Part shown: piece by piece, positions 1-7,068 of the stretch | Position numbering within the stretch: position 1 is the first letter of the stretch | Layout: each line of letters begins with the position of its first letter | Assembly (NCBI GenBank): GCA_937897265.1 | Contig: CALCPT010000538.1 | Location: 1 to 19,096 of the forward strand | Direction: 5' to 3' | Origin: an uncultured Alcaligenaceae bacterium | GTDB lineage: Bacteria > Pseudomonadota > Gammaproteobacteria > Burkholderiales > Burkholderiaceae_B | Length of the DNA: 19,096 nucleotides | Made by a program: the position numbers and the translations under genes | Notes under the pieces: generated by a model | What the model was told of the DNA's origin: nothing | Seen by the model: only the letters and a program-made list of their open reading frames with translations | The model's database searches: none

Positions 1-170
1 GCAACAGGCTTGGCCTGGGAAGCGGCGTTGATGCTGGCCGCTTCTGCACGGGCGAGTTGTTCGCGGTCTTCTCGGCTTAGCTGGGACTTCGCAGGCGCGG
101 CCTGTCCGGTAGCCAACGCGGCTGCTTCAGCCAGCGCTTGGACTTCAGCGCGGGCTTTGGCCTCTTGGGC
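1..170 (-). other. Ala/Glu-rich coding-like fragment at contig edge
   Basis: Read on the minus strand, the first ~175 bases form an open frame with no stop. It encodes a low-complexity, Ala-, Glu- and Gln-rich peptide of about 58 residues (pieces such as ELAAQEAKARAEVQALAEAA and LSREDREQLARAEAAS), which would be helical or coiled-coil-like. The frame stays open to about position 236, but its character changes above ~175, where the plus-strand enolase homology begins. I do not recognise the protein; linker regions of large betaproteobacterial proteins look like this. It has no start or stop inside the window. The abrupt change from this frame to the middle of an unrelated gene on the other strand suggests a chimeric contig end, or a genuine rearrangement. 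Confidence 0.4.
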
Positions 171-884
171 GGCCAACTCAAACCTGTGACGGCTTACAAC
201 AGTTGTGGCTTGGGCCTGACCGGGCAACGCGCAGACCTAGCCGCCTTGGTCCAAGAGTCAAACGAACTACTCGCCGGTGGCTTTACCGGAATGAAATTGC
301 GTTTGGGCTACGCTGACTCAAACGATGATGTTGCGGCGGTCAAAGCGGTGCAAAGTGCCTTGCCCGCCGGCGTTCGGCTGATGACTGATTACAACCAAGG
401 TCTAGATCCTTCCGAGGCGATTCGCCGCGGGCATGCACTCGACGACTTGGGTTTAACCTGGATCGAAGAGCCTGTGCGGGCCGATGATCATGCGGGCTGT
501 GCCCGCGTTGCCGCAGCGTTGAAGACTCCAGTGCAGATTGGCGAAAATTACTGGGGCTCGCGCGATATGTCGCGTGCGATTGCCGCGCAGGCAAGCGACT
601 ATGTGATGCCTGATCTAGAGCGCATTGGTGGCGTCTCAGGCTGGTTGCGAGCTGCTGCAATCGCTGACGCAGCAGCGTTACCGATGTCGACTCATTTGTT
701 CCCAGAGGTTAGTGCGCATCTGATGTGTGTCACACCGACGGCGCACTGGCTTGAATATGTCGATTGGGCCAACCCAATTTTAAAGACCCCGCTTGAGATT
801 GTGGGAGGTCAGGCAGTGTTACGCAACGAGCCCGGCTCGGGGATTGAGTGGGACGAGGCGCAGGTTAAAAAATACGCGTATTGA
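138..884 (+). CDS. Mandelate racemase/muconate lactonizing enzyme family protein, N-terminally truncated
   Basis: C-terminal two thirds of an enolase-superfamily enzyme, which abstracts a proton alpha to a carboxylate with Mg2+ and then racemises or dehydrates. The sequence follows Pseudomonas mandelate racemase closely from LLGG onward. Visible in this 248-residue frame are the Lys-x-Arg motif (K53, R55, where mandelate racemase has Lys-x-Lys), the metal ligand in DYNQ, the WIEEP and GEN ligand motifs, the Asp of MPD and the His of THLFPEVSAHL forming the His-Asp dyad, and the Glu of AHWLE. So the catalytic barrel is nearly complete. Family members run to about 360-400 residues, so roughly 120 are missing, including the capping-domain loops that set specificity. 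An in-frame TAG at 78-80 closes the frame upstream. The TTG at 138 is only the first possible start; true homology begins around 155-165. The substrate is unknown, and the gene is a fragment here. Confidence 0.75.
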   Translation: MDFSAGFGLLGGQLKPVTAYNSCGLGLTGQRADLAALVQESNELLAGGFTGMKLRLGYADSNDDVAAVKAVQSALPAGVRLMTDYNQGLDPSEAIRRGHALDDLGLTWIEEPVRADDHAGCARVAAALKTPVQIGENYWGSRDMSRAIAAQASDYVMPDLERIGGVSGWLRAAAIADAAALPMSTHLFPEVSAHLMCVTPTAHWLEYVDWANPILKTPLEIVGGQAVLRNEPGSGIEWDEAQVKKYAY

Positions 885-954
885 CAGAGCCTTGCTTTGA
901 TCGAGGAGGCTGTCCGTGCGTACCGCTGAACGCGTAGTGTTGGCGTGGCGGCGG

Positions 955-1965
955 TTAATCCACCTTGATTCCACTGGCTTTGATGACCTCACCATAGCGC
1001 TTGCGATCAAGATTGATACGCGCAGTGAATTGCTCGGTTGTCATAATCAGAGGAGTCGCGCCTTGTTTAAGCAACACGTCTCGCGTGTCGTCTTGGGACA
1101 GCACGGCGCGGACATCGGCAGCAATCTTTTGAATAATTGCTTGGCTAGTTCCGGCAGGGGCAAGCATCCCAATCCAAGAGCCCGTATCAAAGCCGGGTAC
1201 ATCGCTTTCGGCGACCGTTGGTAACTCGGGCAGCGCGAGCGAGCGGGTGGCGCTACTGATCGCCAGTCCGCGCAGTTTGCCCGAGCGCACTGCACCGCTG
1301 CCTTCAAGCACGGTCGCGAAGAGTAGGTTGACGTGTCCAGCCATTAAGTCGGCAACAGCCGGACCACCGCCTTTATAAGGCACGTGTAATAACTCGATAC
1401 CAGCCGAGCTTTTGAGAATTTCGGCCGCGAGGTGGGGGGCGCCTCCTGCTCCAGAACTGGCATAGCTAATTTTGCCGGGTTCTGCCTTGGCGGCCGCGAT
1501 CACCTCTTGTACTGACCGATAGGGTAACGATGGTGTGACCAACAACACCAAAGGCAGCTCGGCAATCATGGTGATGGGTTCAAAAGCGGTATCTGGGTTG
1601 TAGGGCATTTTGGCGTAAAGCGCGGGGTTGACCGACTGAGTGCCCACGTTACCTACCAACAGCGTATAGCCGTCGGGCTTAGCTTTCGCCACCGCATCTG
1701 CACCTAGCAAGCCTGCCGCGCCGCCACGGTTTTCAACGACTACCGACTGACCCCACTTTAGTGAGAGCTTTTGCGCGACTAAGCGCGCGCCGATATCGGT
1801 GCCGCCGCCAGGTGGAAAGGGCACAATCACGGTCACCGCTCTTGCGGGATACGCTTGCCCATCAGCCACTTGCGCGAGCGTGCAGCCTGAGTACAAAGCG
1901 GCGGTAGTGATCCCCAGCGTTGAAACAAGTGCTGAAAGATATCTCGTTAAACGATTTGAAATCAT
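955..1965 (-). CDS. Bug/TctC family tripartite tricarboxylate transporter substrate-binding protein (first copy)
   Basis: Periplasmic solute-binding protein of the Bug (Bordetella uptake gene) family, which binds carboxylate-type small molecules for TctAB-type transporters or signalling. The 336 residues are normal for the family. A hydrophobic signal peptide ends near residue 32 (TLAQ); the Cys at 28 (YSGC) is a poor lipobox. The mature part has the family's first ligand loop (PPGGGTDIGAR, 51-61), the VVVENR strand, KPDGYTLL (96-103) and, further on, HVPYKGGGP. The ATG at 1965 is supported by GAGG seven bases upstream (1973-1976). It is the last gene of the minus-strand cluster and faces the truncated enolase gene, 70 bp away. 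No TctA or TctB gene is in the window, so the partner permease is unknown. The ligand cannot be predicted from sequence. Confidence 0.93.
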   Translation of the reverse strand: MISNRLTRYLSALVSTLGITTAALYSGCTLAQVADGQAYPARAVTVIVPFPPGGGTDIGARLVAQKLSLKWGQSVVVENRGGAAGLLGADAVAKAKPDGYTLLVGNVGTQSVNPALYAKMPYNPDTAFEPITMIAELPLVLLVTPSLPYRSVQEVIAAAKAEPGKISYASSGAGGAPHLAAEILKSSAGIELLHVPYKGGGPAVADLMAGHVNLLFATVLEGSGAVRSGKLRGLAISSATRSLALPELPTVAESDVPGFDTGSWIGMLAPAGTSQAIIQKIAADVRAVLSQDDTRDVLLKQGATPLIMTTEQFTARINLDRKRYGEVIKASGIKVD

Positions 1966-2037
1966 GTTGCAGCCTCGTCGTTGATGATTGCGATTGCGCG
2001 GTTAAGCGGCAAGCGCCTCGTGAATGGGCAACTAGGT

Positions 2038-2057
2038 GACAATGACCTGACATTGTC
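2038..2057. repeat. Inverted repeat in the gap between the CMD-like and first Bug genes
   Basis: A perfect 7-bp inverted repeat, GACAATG and CATTGTC, is separated by 6 nt. It lies in the 148-bp gap between the carboxymuconolactone-decarboxylase-like gene and the first Bug gene. There is no following T-run on the minus strand, so it is not a standard terminator. It could be an operator or an mRNA processing or stabilising stem. The rest of the gap shows nothing recognisable. Confidence 0.35.
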
Positions 2058-2113
2058 GGTCAAAACACTCGCGTGTCTTGGCCGACGCTGTAGATCTCAA
2101 TTCAGTAACCTGC

Positions 2114-2695
2114 TTAAGCTGACCGAGCTTTTTCAGGGAAGGGCAAGGGTTTGCCCACTGGAACTGGCTCTTCGCCTAAGCTAAGCAGCATCGCAATCGT
2201 GACATAGGTGCCGGTCACGGCAATCACGTCTACGATTTGCTGTTCACCGAGGATGGCTTTCGCGCTGTTAAACAACTCATCGCTAATTTCATGGTTTTCA
2301 GTCATGGTGGTGCAAACGTCATACACAGCAGCCTCGTCAGGTTGCATATTACGCGGACGGATCCCTGCTTTGATGTCATCAGCAACGTGCGCTGGCAAGC
2401 CTTCGCGCAAGGCGATAGGGTAGTGTGCATGCCACTCAACTTGAGATTTCCAGATGCGCGCTTGAATCAAAATAGCCAGTTCGCTTAAACGCATCGGGAT
2501 TGAAGAGTTCCAGCGCAGATAGTCGAGCATTTTTTTCATGCGATCGGCAAACACTGGGCTGCGCAACATGACGTTATAGGGGCCTGCTAGCCCGACGCTC
2601 GAAATCTTTAAGATGTCGCCCGCGAGTTCGCGCGCTTCAGGCGCAACGGTGTCAAGGGTGAGCTGTGTAAAACGTTTTGAAGTAAAGGTTGCCAT
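2114..2695 (-). CDS. Carboxymuconolactone decarboxylase (AhpD-like) family protein
   Basis: A 193-residue all-helical protein of the carboxymuconolactone decarboxylase superfamily. The diagnostic stretch is VEWHAHYPIALREGLP (87-102), where E88 and H92 sit at the conserved active-site helix of members that lack the AhpD CxxC pair. Consistent with that, the only Cys is a lone one at residue 128. Such proteins act as decarboxylases, lactonases, hydrolases or peroxidase-like enzymes, so the reaction is not determined. I chose the ATG at 2695 because GGAG lies five bases upstream; a longer TTG-started frame to 2719 has no such support. It sits between two Bug genes (90 bp from one, 148 bp from the other) in the amidase-dioxygenase cluster, which suggests it processes an intermediate of the same pathway. 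Confidence 0.85.
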   Translation of the reverse strand: MATFTSKRFTQLTLDTVAPEARELAGDILKISSVGLAGPYNVMLRSPVFADRMKKMLDYLRWNSSIPMRLSELAILIQARIWKSQVEWHAHYPIALREGLPAHVADDIKAGIRPRNMQPDEAAVYDVCTTMTENHEISDELFNSAKAILGEQQIVDVIAVTGTYVTIAMLLSLGEEPVPVGKPLPFPEKARSA

Positions 2696-2785
2696 ATGGT
2701 CTCCGTGTAAGTGGAGCAATCATAGGCTAAAAATTATTCGAACGGTTTCCTCTTGCAACTCGCTAAAAACTATTCGAGTGACGAC

Positions 2786-3772
2786 CTATTGAATACTTGT
2801 TTTGGTGCGCTGCAAAAGAGTTTTGTATTGCGCGCTGTCTTTGAGCCACAGTGCACGCATTTCTTGGGGGGTCGAGGTCTTGACCTCCATGCCTTGGGCC
2901 GCGAGTGTTTCGACAATCTTTGGCGCCTGCGCCGCCTTGATCACCGCGGCGTTGAGCTGCTCAATGATAGGCTTTGGTGTGCCGCCCGGTGCGATCACAC
3001 CTTGCCATGTGTAGGCTTCAAAGCCTGACAGACCAGCCTGAGCCACGGTCGGGATCGTAGGCGTGGCTTGGGTGGGCTTGCTGCCGGTGGTGGCTAATAA
3101 CAACAGTCGGCCTTCCTTGACGTGCTCCATATTGCCGACCAACGAGGTGAACATCATGTCAACGCGGCCCGCCATTAAATCGATGAGCGCAGGGCTCGCG
3201 CCTTTGTAGGCAACATGCACGATATCAATATCGGCCGCGACTCGAAACGCTTCGCCCGTAAGATGTTGTGCGGTCCCGTTGCTAGACGAGGCAAAGTTGA
3301 TTTTTCCGGGGTGTTGCTTGGCGTAAGCAATTAGTTTTTCAGTTGTATCAAGTTGCGTTTGTGGTGCGACTAAAAGTCCTAAAGGCTGAATCGTTGTGAG
3401 GCCAACCGGTTCAAAGTCTTTGACTGGGTCGTAGGTTGGCGTGTCGTGCAGTAACGGCGTAATCACAAACGCGTTCGTACCAAACAGCAGAGTGTAGCCA
3501 TCGGGTATAGCCTTGCGTAAGGTCTCGGTGGCCAAAAGCGTACCACCGCCAGCACGATTTTCGACCACGACCGCTTGTCCGAGTTGCAGCGAAAGTTCTT
3601 GTGCAAGCAGGCGCCCAACAATATCGGTGGCGCCACCTGGGGTGTACGCAATCAGTAGGCGCACAGCACGCGTGGGGTAGCTGACAGTTGTTGATTGTGC
3701 GAAGCAGGGCGCGGCGATGGCGCACAGCGTTAGGTGCAATAAGGCGCGTCGTGCAAGTTGTAAAAAGGTCAT
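2786..3772 (-). CDS. Bug/TctC family substrate-binding protein (second copy)
   Basis: A second periplasmic Bug-type solute receptor of 328 residues. A basic-hydrophobic signal peptide probably ends after PCFAQ (residue 26). The ligand-loop signature appears as YTPGGATD (43-50), followed by VVVENRAGGG and PDGYTLLFG. The later HVAYKGASPALIDLMAG segment is also typical. The ATG at 3772 has no convincing Shine-Dalgarno, but no better start exists before the signal peptide. It lies 69 bp downstream of the dioxygenase gene and 90 bp upstream of the CMD-like gene, which places it inside the catabolic cluster as its likely substrate receptor. It is clearly diverged from the first copy, so this is not a recent tandem duplication. 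The ligand is unknown. Confidence 0.92.
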   Translation of the reverse strand: MTFLQLARRALLHLTLCAIAAPCFAQSTTVSYPTRAVRLLIAYTPGGATDIVGRLLAQELSLQLGQAVVVENRAGGGTLLATETLRKAIPDGYTLLFGTNAFVITPLLHDTPTYDPVKDFEPVGLTTIQPLGLLVAPQTQLDTTEKLIAYAKQHPGKINFASSSNGTAQHLTGEAFRVAADIDIVHVAYKGASPALIDLMAGRVDMMFTSLVGNMEHVKEGRLLLLATTGSKPTQATPTIPTVAQAGLSGFEAYTWQGVIAPGGTPKPIIEQLNAAVIKAAQAPKIVETLAAQGMEVKTSTPQEMRALWLKDSAQYKTLLQRTKTSIQ

Positions 3773-3800
3773 GTGTGAGGCAAAGGTAAAGAGTTGACGT

Positions 3801-3823
3801 ATCTGTTCAAACAGTATTCAGAT
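3801..3823. promoter_or_regulatory. Small palindromes upstream of the second Bug gene
   Basis: The 69-bp gap between the dioxygenase and Bug genes holds CTGTT-CA-AACAG (3803-3814), nested with ATCTG (3801-3805) and CAGAT (3819-3823). This is operator-like spacing just upstream of the Bug start, but the arms are short and chance is possible in an AT-rich gap. Confidence 0.25.
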
Positions 3824-3841
3824 AATTTCGCAAAACTACAG

Positions 3842-4747
3842 TCAAACTGCTTTGAAAAATATTGGCGAACGTGTACCTTGCGTCCCATAAAAATGCGTAG
3901 CCATAACCTGACAGCGTCTGATGTAGCGATGCTCGTCAGGGCCATAGTCGGCGACGGCGTTATGCATCGTGCCAATGTTGTCCCACATCAATAGTGAATC
4001 TTTTTGCCAGTGATAGGTGTAAAGATATTTGTCTTGCATTTGCAAGTCAAAAAGATATTGAAGCGTCTCATCACTTTCTTGTTGATTTAGGCCATTAATT
4101 TTTATTGCATAGCCCGGGTTGGCATAGAGCACTTTTTTCTGCGTGATCGGGTGGGTCAAGAAAGCAGGGTGGTCGACCGGAGGACGTTTGCGCTTTTCTT
4201 CATCACTGAGCGCAGGGCGCACGCTACCTGGGCGACTGCGCATCATGTCCCAAAACTTGTTGAAATCGTGCGTGATGGTTTTGTTGGCGAGCCGCTCTTT
4301 TAACTCTTGGGGAAGGTCGTTGTAGACCGCCTGAGTGTTACGAAACTGCGTTGCGCCTAAGGGCTTGCCTTCGCGTTGCGGGATGACAGTGCCATGTAAA
4401 ACATTGGCAAAGGCGATCATGTTTGAGTAAGACATGTCGGTGTGCCAAGACTGGCCCGCATCGCTCAAGCCAAGAGGTTTTCCGTCTTGCACCATATTTG
4501 ACAGGATCATGACCTCAGGAAACCCCTCGGCCTGTGCGCGTCCACCTGGGCTGACATAGAGATCGCCAAAACGCTCGCTAAAGGCTTTGAGTTGTGCCGT
4601 GGTCAGTGTCTGATTGGTAAATTCTAAAACACCATGTGTGCCAAGAGCCAGAATTAAGGAGTCAACCTGAGCGTCAGTCAAAGTCACGCCGAGGTCTAAG
4701 CCTTGAACTTGCGCGCCTAGAATCTTTTGCGTTGAGGTAATTTTCAT
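3842..4747 (-). CDS. TauD/TfdA family Fe(II)/2-oxoglutarate-dependent dioxygenase
   Basis: A 301-residue non-heme iron dioxygenase, which couples oxidative decarboxylation of 2-oxoglutarate to hydroxylation of a substrate, often releasing sulfite, a phenol or an amine. The facial triad is visible: H102 and D104 in WHTD, and H262 in TMHNAV. R274, twelve residues after the distal His, fits the 2-oxoglutarate-binding Arg, and R278 sits where taurine dioxygenase binds its substrate anion. The length is normal and no export signal is seen, so it is cytoplasmic. The start codon is 24 bp after the amidase stop, with only a weak GAGA upstream, so the two genes are probably co-transcribed. The companion amidase and binding proteins suggest attack on an amide- or ether-bearing carboxylate; the true substrate is unknown. 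Confidence 0.92.
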   Translation of the reverse strand: MKITSTQKILGAQVQGLDLGVTLTDAQVDSLILALGTHGVLEFTNQTLTTAQLKAFSERFGDLYVSPGGRAQAEGFPEVMILSNMVQDGKPLGLSDAGQSWHTDMSYSNMIAFANVLHGTVIPQREGKPLGATQFRNTQAVYNDLPQELKERLANKTITHDFNKFWDMMRSRPGSVRPALSDEEKRKRPPVDHPAFLTHPITQKKVLYANPGYAIKINGLNQQESDETLQYLFDLQMQDKYLYTYHWQKDSLLMWDNIGTMHNAVADYGPDEHRYIRRCQVMATHFYGTQGTRSPIFFKAV

Positions 4748-4771
4748 TGTTGATCTCTCAAGCTACGTCCA

Positions 4772-6196
4772 TTACGGCGCGGTAGTTGACAGCGTCGGTT
4801 GCATACGATGCCAACTGGTATCACGCTGAAACGCATCAGCGATCTTCAGCAGTTTAGCCTCTTCAAAGTGACGACCAACCAACTGAAACGCTAGTGGCAT
4901 GTTGATACTCGAGAGCCCCGCCGGAACGCTCATCGACGGTAATCCCAAATAATTAATTGCACGATTCGCGTAAGTGAAGCCACCGATGGACTGCAAAATC
5001 TCGTCAAGAGTGCCGGTGGTGGTTGACGCAATCGTGGGCGTTTGCACCATTAAGACAGGCAGATGCACCACATCACAGTTCGCAAAGCACGTGTCCAAAT
5101 AGCTTTGAATCAAGGCTTGTCGAGCATCAAGCGCTTCGCGGTACGTGATGCCACTGTGAGTGAAGCCTGCTGCGGTGCGTGCCAGGACTTGCGAGCCATA
5201 GTCTTCTCGGCGGGTTTGCATCCAGCGGTTGTGCACCGTGGCGGCTTCAACGGTGAGTACGATGGAGGTCATTTCATGGATTTTTGCCATGTCTGGTACC
5301 GGCACATCAACGAGCACCGCGCCTCGCGCCTGTAAAACTTCTAAGCTGGTTTGTAATGCTGCGGCAACTTCAGAGTCAAGGTTTTCGCGATAATAGGACT
5401 GAGGTACGCCTATTCTCAGGCCTTTGATATTGCCGTCTAGCGTTGCTTCGTAATCTTCATTGGCGCGCGGTGTACACCATGGATCAGCCGCGTTGGGGCT
5501 GCTGATATGCGTCAGGAGTCGTGCACAGTCGCGGGCAGTTTGCGCTAAGGGCCCCACGCAATCCAGCGTATGCGATAGCGGAAAGACGCCAGCAAAACTG
5601 ACACGCCCAGCCGTAGGCTTGATGCCGGTCACTCCACACATTGCAGCAGGGTGTCTAATCGAGCCACCGGTGTCGCTGCCAAGTGACCCGTAGATCAAGC
5701 GAGCAGCCACCGCGATCCCCGAGCCGCTTGACGATCCACCGCAGGCATAGGCTGGGTTCCAGGGGTTTAAGCCGTGACCGTAGTGCGCGTTAAAGCCCGT
5801 GGGGCTCATGGCGAATTCTGCCATATGTAACGCACCTAAATTTACCTGCCCCGCAGCGTCAAGCGTGTCGATCGCCCAGGCGTTGTGTTTAGCAATGTTG
5901 CCTTGCAGAATCTTTGAGCCCACATGCATTTCAAGGCCAGCAACTTCAAGCAAATCTTTATGAGCAAGTGGCACACCGTGTAAGGGGGCAAGTGCTTCAC
6001 CTCGTGCCTGCTGTGCATCTAGTTTTTTTGCGCGCGCTAACGCTTGGTCGTGATCAATACGAAATACAGCGTTGAATGTGCGACCGATGGTTTCGAGACG
6101 GTTTAAAGACCAAGCTGTAATCTCTTGCGAGCTAAATTGTTTAGCGGCAATTCCTTGTGCAACACCCACCAGATCTAAATCTTCAAAATTTGCCAT
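4772..6196 (-). CDS. Amidase signature family protein
   Basis: A 474-residue cytoplasmic amidase of the amidase-signature family, which hydrolyses a carboxamide to acid and ammonia or amine. The Ser-cisSer-Lys triad is complete: K80 in LAHKDLL, S155 in the GGSSSGSG motif (153-160), and nucleophile S179 in SDTGGSIRHP. It resembles GatA overall, but it has no gatB or gatC neighbour, so a catabolic amidase is more likely than the tRNA amidotransferase subunit. I chose the ATG at 6196 because AAGGA lies eight bases upstream; an extension to 6244 adds 16 residues that do not look like the family. It is the first gene of the minus-strand cluster, with the dioxygenase 24 bp downstream and the paired palindromes about 95-135 bp upstream. 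Confidence 0.93.
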   Translation of the reverse strand: MANFEDLDLVGVAQGIAAKQFSSQEITAWSLNRLETIGRTFNAVFRIDHDQALARAKKLDAQQARGEALAPLHGVPLAHKDLLEVAGLEMHVGSKILQGNIAKHNAWAIDTLDAAGQVNLGALHMAEFAMSPTGFNAHYGHGLNPWNPAYACGGSSSGSGIAVAARLIYGSLGSDTGGSIRHPAAMCGVTGIKPTAGRVSFAGVFPLSHTLDCVGPLAQTARDCARLLTHISSPNAADPWCTPRANEDYEATLDGNIKGLRIGVPQSYYRENLDSEVAAALQTSLEVLQARGAVLVDVPVPDMAKIHEMTSIVLTVEAATVHNRWMQTRREDYGSQVLARTAAGFTHSGITYREALDARQALIQSYLDTCFANCDVVHLPVLMVQTPTIASTTTGTLDEILQSIGGFTYANRAINYLGLPSMSVPAGLSSINMPLAFQLVGRHFEEAKLLKIADAFQRDTSWHRMQPTLSTTAP

Positions 6197-6430
6197 GCTT
6201 GATATCCTTGAATCTGAAAAACAGCATCTCGAAAGCGGCTTCACGCAATCAAAATCACGTGAGCGCGCACGCCTCAGTTTACGTGGAGTATTTTAGTTAT
6301 AACTAAATGACTTATATTCAAATGAGAATATAGTTGTTTTGTAATGTGCTGTGAACCGTTACGCTTACCTACGCACTGAACGTCTCTCGTGTTGAGAGGG
6401 TCTAGGTCATTCAAGCGAAGGTGGGCTGAC
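6197..6430. other. Intergenic regulatory region upstream of the amidase cluster
   Basis: An AT-rich gap between the amidase start and the short plus-strand ORF. It holds two adjacent palindromes (see 6292-6332) and a small stem CTCTC-GTGTT-GAGAG (6384-6398). No protein-coding stretch here looks real. I could not place -35 and -10 elements with confident spacing on either strand. Confidence 0.6.
6292..6332. promoter_or_regulatory. Two adjacent AT-rich palindromes, candidate operator
   Basis: A perfect 16-bp palindrome, TTTAGTTATAACTAAA (6292-6307), is followed five bases later by TATATTC-AAATGA-GAATATA (6313-6332, 7-bp arms). Their centres are about 23 bp apart, roughly two helical turns, which would suit a dimeric repressor of the MarR, GntR or similar type binding side by side. 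The block lies about 95 bp upstream of the amidase start and 100 bp upstream of the small plus-strand ORF, so it could control either. No regulator gene is in the window. Confidence 0.5.
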
Positions 6431-6592
6431 ATGCAAACAAAACCTTATCTGCAGTACCTCTATCGCGCCGTCGCGCTGGGTTGCATGGCGTACGCCTTGA
6501 CCTTGGTGACAGATACCGCGCGGGCTTCGAGCCTACCTACAGCTGCCACTGGGCTCGGGTTCCATCTGAGCCAGCCTGATAGAAGCCATTGA
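6431..6592 (+). CDS. Short ORF with signal-peptide-like N-terminus, possible remnant
   Basis: A 53-residue frame starting at an ATG with a GAAGG-type Shine-Dalgarno about nine bases upstream. The N-terminus reads as an export signal: a basic start (MQTKPYLQYLYR), a hydrophobic core (AVALGCMAYALTLV) and a likely signal-peptidase site after ARA. Only about 22 residues follow before the stop, and the last 56 bases overlap the 3' end of the DUF934 gene on the other strand. It may be a small secreted peptide or the stub of a lost exported-protein gene. I do not recognise it, and chance remains possible. Confidence 0.3.
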   Translation: MQTKPYLQYLYRAVALGCMAYALTLVTDTARASSLPTAATGLGFHLSQPDRSH

Positions 6593-7016
6593 ACGGCTCA
6601 AGAATCTTAGGCGCTAGGGTCGCCGTACCAGGATCTGGAATATGGAAGTGGGTAAATCCCACCCGGCGCAATAGAAAAACAATCTCTTGGTTAATGTCAC
6701 CCAAGGCATGCAGTTCGCCGGTGTAGCCGATTTCGCGCAGGCGCGAGGCAATCGAATATGAGCGCCCGTCGGTAAATTTATCAAACCGAACGCCAATCGC
6801 TTCAGGCTGCGTCGCATGCGCTGCCAGTATCCCTCTTAAATGAGTTGTGACCGTCCCTGAGTCTGAGCGCTTTAAGATTGCGTCAGTGTCGAATACTAAG
6901 GTTAACGGTGTTGCATGCGCCAGCCGTTTGCCAGTGAAATCGAAGATGCAGAGGGTATCGCTAGTTTGTGTGGTGTTCATCGTGAGTGTTTGTTGCATCA
7001 GGGTGCCGCTCATCAT
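6537..7016 (-). CDS. DUF934 family protein (sulfur/nitrogen assimilation cluster)
   Basis: A small protein of at most 159 residues matching the DUF934 family, commonly encoded beside assimilatory sulfite or nitrite reductase in proteobacteria. The recognisable core is VRFDKFTDGRSYSIASRLRE, followed by YTGELHALGDINQEIVFLLRRVGF. The molecular role is not established; accessory roles in the reductase pathway are inferred from gene neighbourhood. It starts 52 bp after the cobA stop, so it is probably the last gene of the cysI-cobA transcript. The start is uncertain: ATGs at 7016, 7013, 6998 and 6980 are in frame, none with a clear Shine-Dalgarno. The 6980 start would give 147 residues. No cysH follows, although it is a common neighbour of this family. 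Confidence 0.85.
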   Translation of the reverse strand: MMSGTLMQQTLTMNTTQTSDTLCIFDFTGKRLAHATPLTLVFDTDAILKRSDSGTVTTHLRGILAAHATQPEAIGVRFDKFTDGRSYSIASRLREIGYTGELHALGDINQEIVFLLRRVGFTHFHIPDPGTATLAPKILEPFNGFYQAGSDGTRAQWQL

Positions 7017-7068
7017 CAGGAGGATGTCAGAGCAATGTATGAAAGAGGTTGCTCAATAAAAAATCTAC

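Noticed and set aside
883..915. Possible hairpin GACA..GCCT / AGGC..TGTC after the enolase-family stop
   Set aside because: It needs a 2-nt bulge and a 14-nt loop and has no T-run, so it is too weak to call a terminator.
916..1224. A plus-strand ORF with a strong GAGGAGG site six bases before a GTG
   Set aside because: From about base 955 on it is antisense to the first Bug gene, and its sequence matches no family I know. Only the first 13 residues lie in free sequence, so I take the ribosome-site match as chance or a trace of a lost gene.
4772..6196. Amidase as the GatA subunit of the tRNA amidotransferase
   Set aside because: No gatB or gatC is nearby, and it is the first gene of a catabolic cluster with a dioxygenase.
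7017..7059. A perfect AGGAGG followed by small plus-strand start codons upstream of the DUF934 gene
   Set aside because: Any peptide from it is very short (about 11-12 residues) and lies in the 52-bp gap inside an opposite-strand operon; nothing else supports it.
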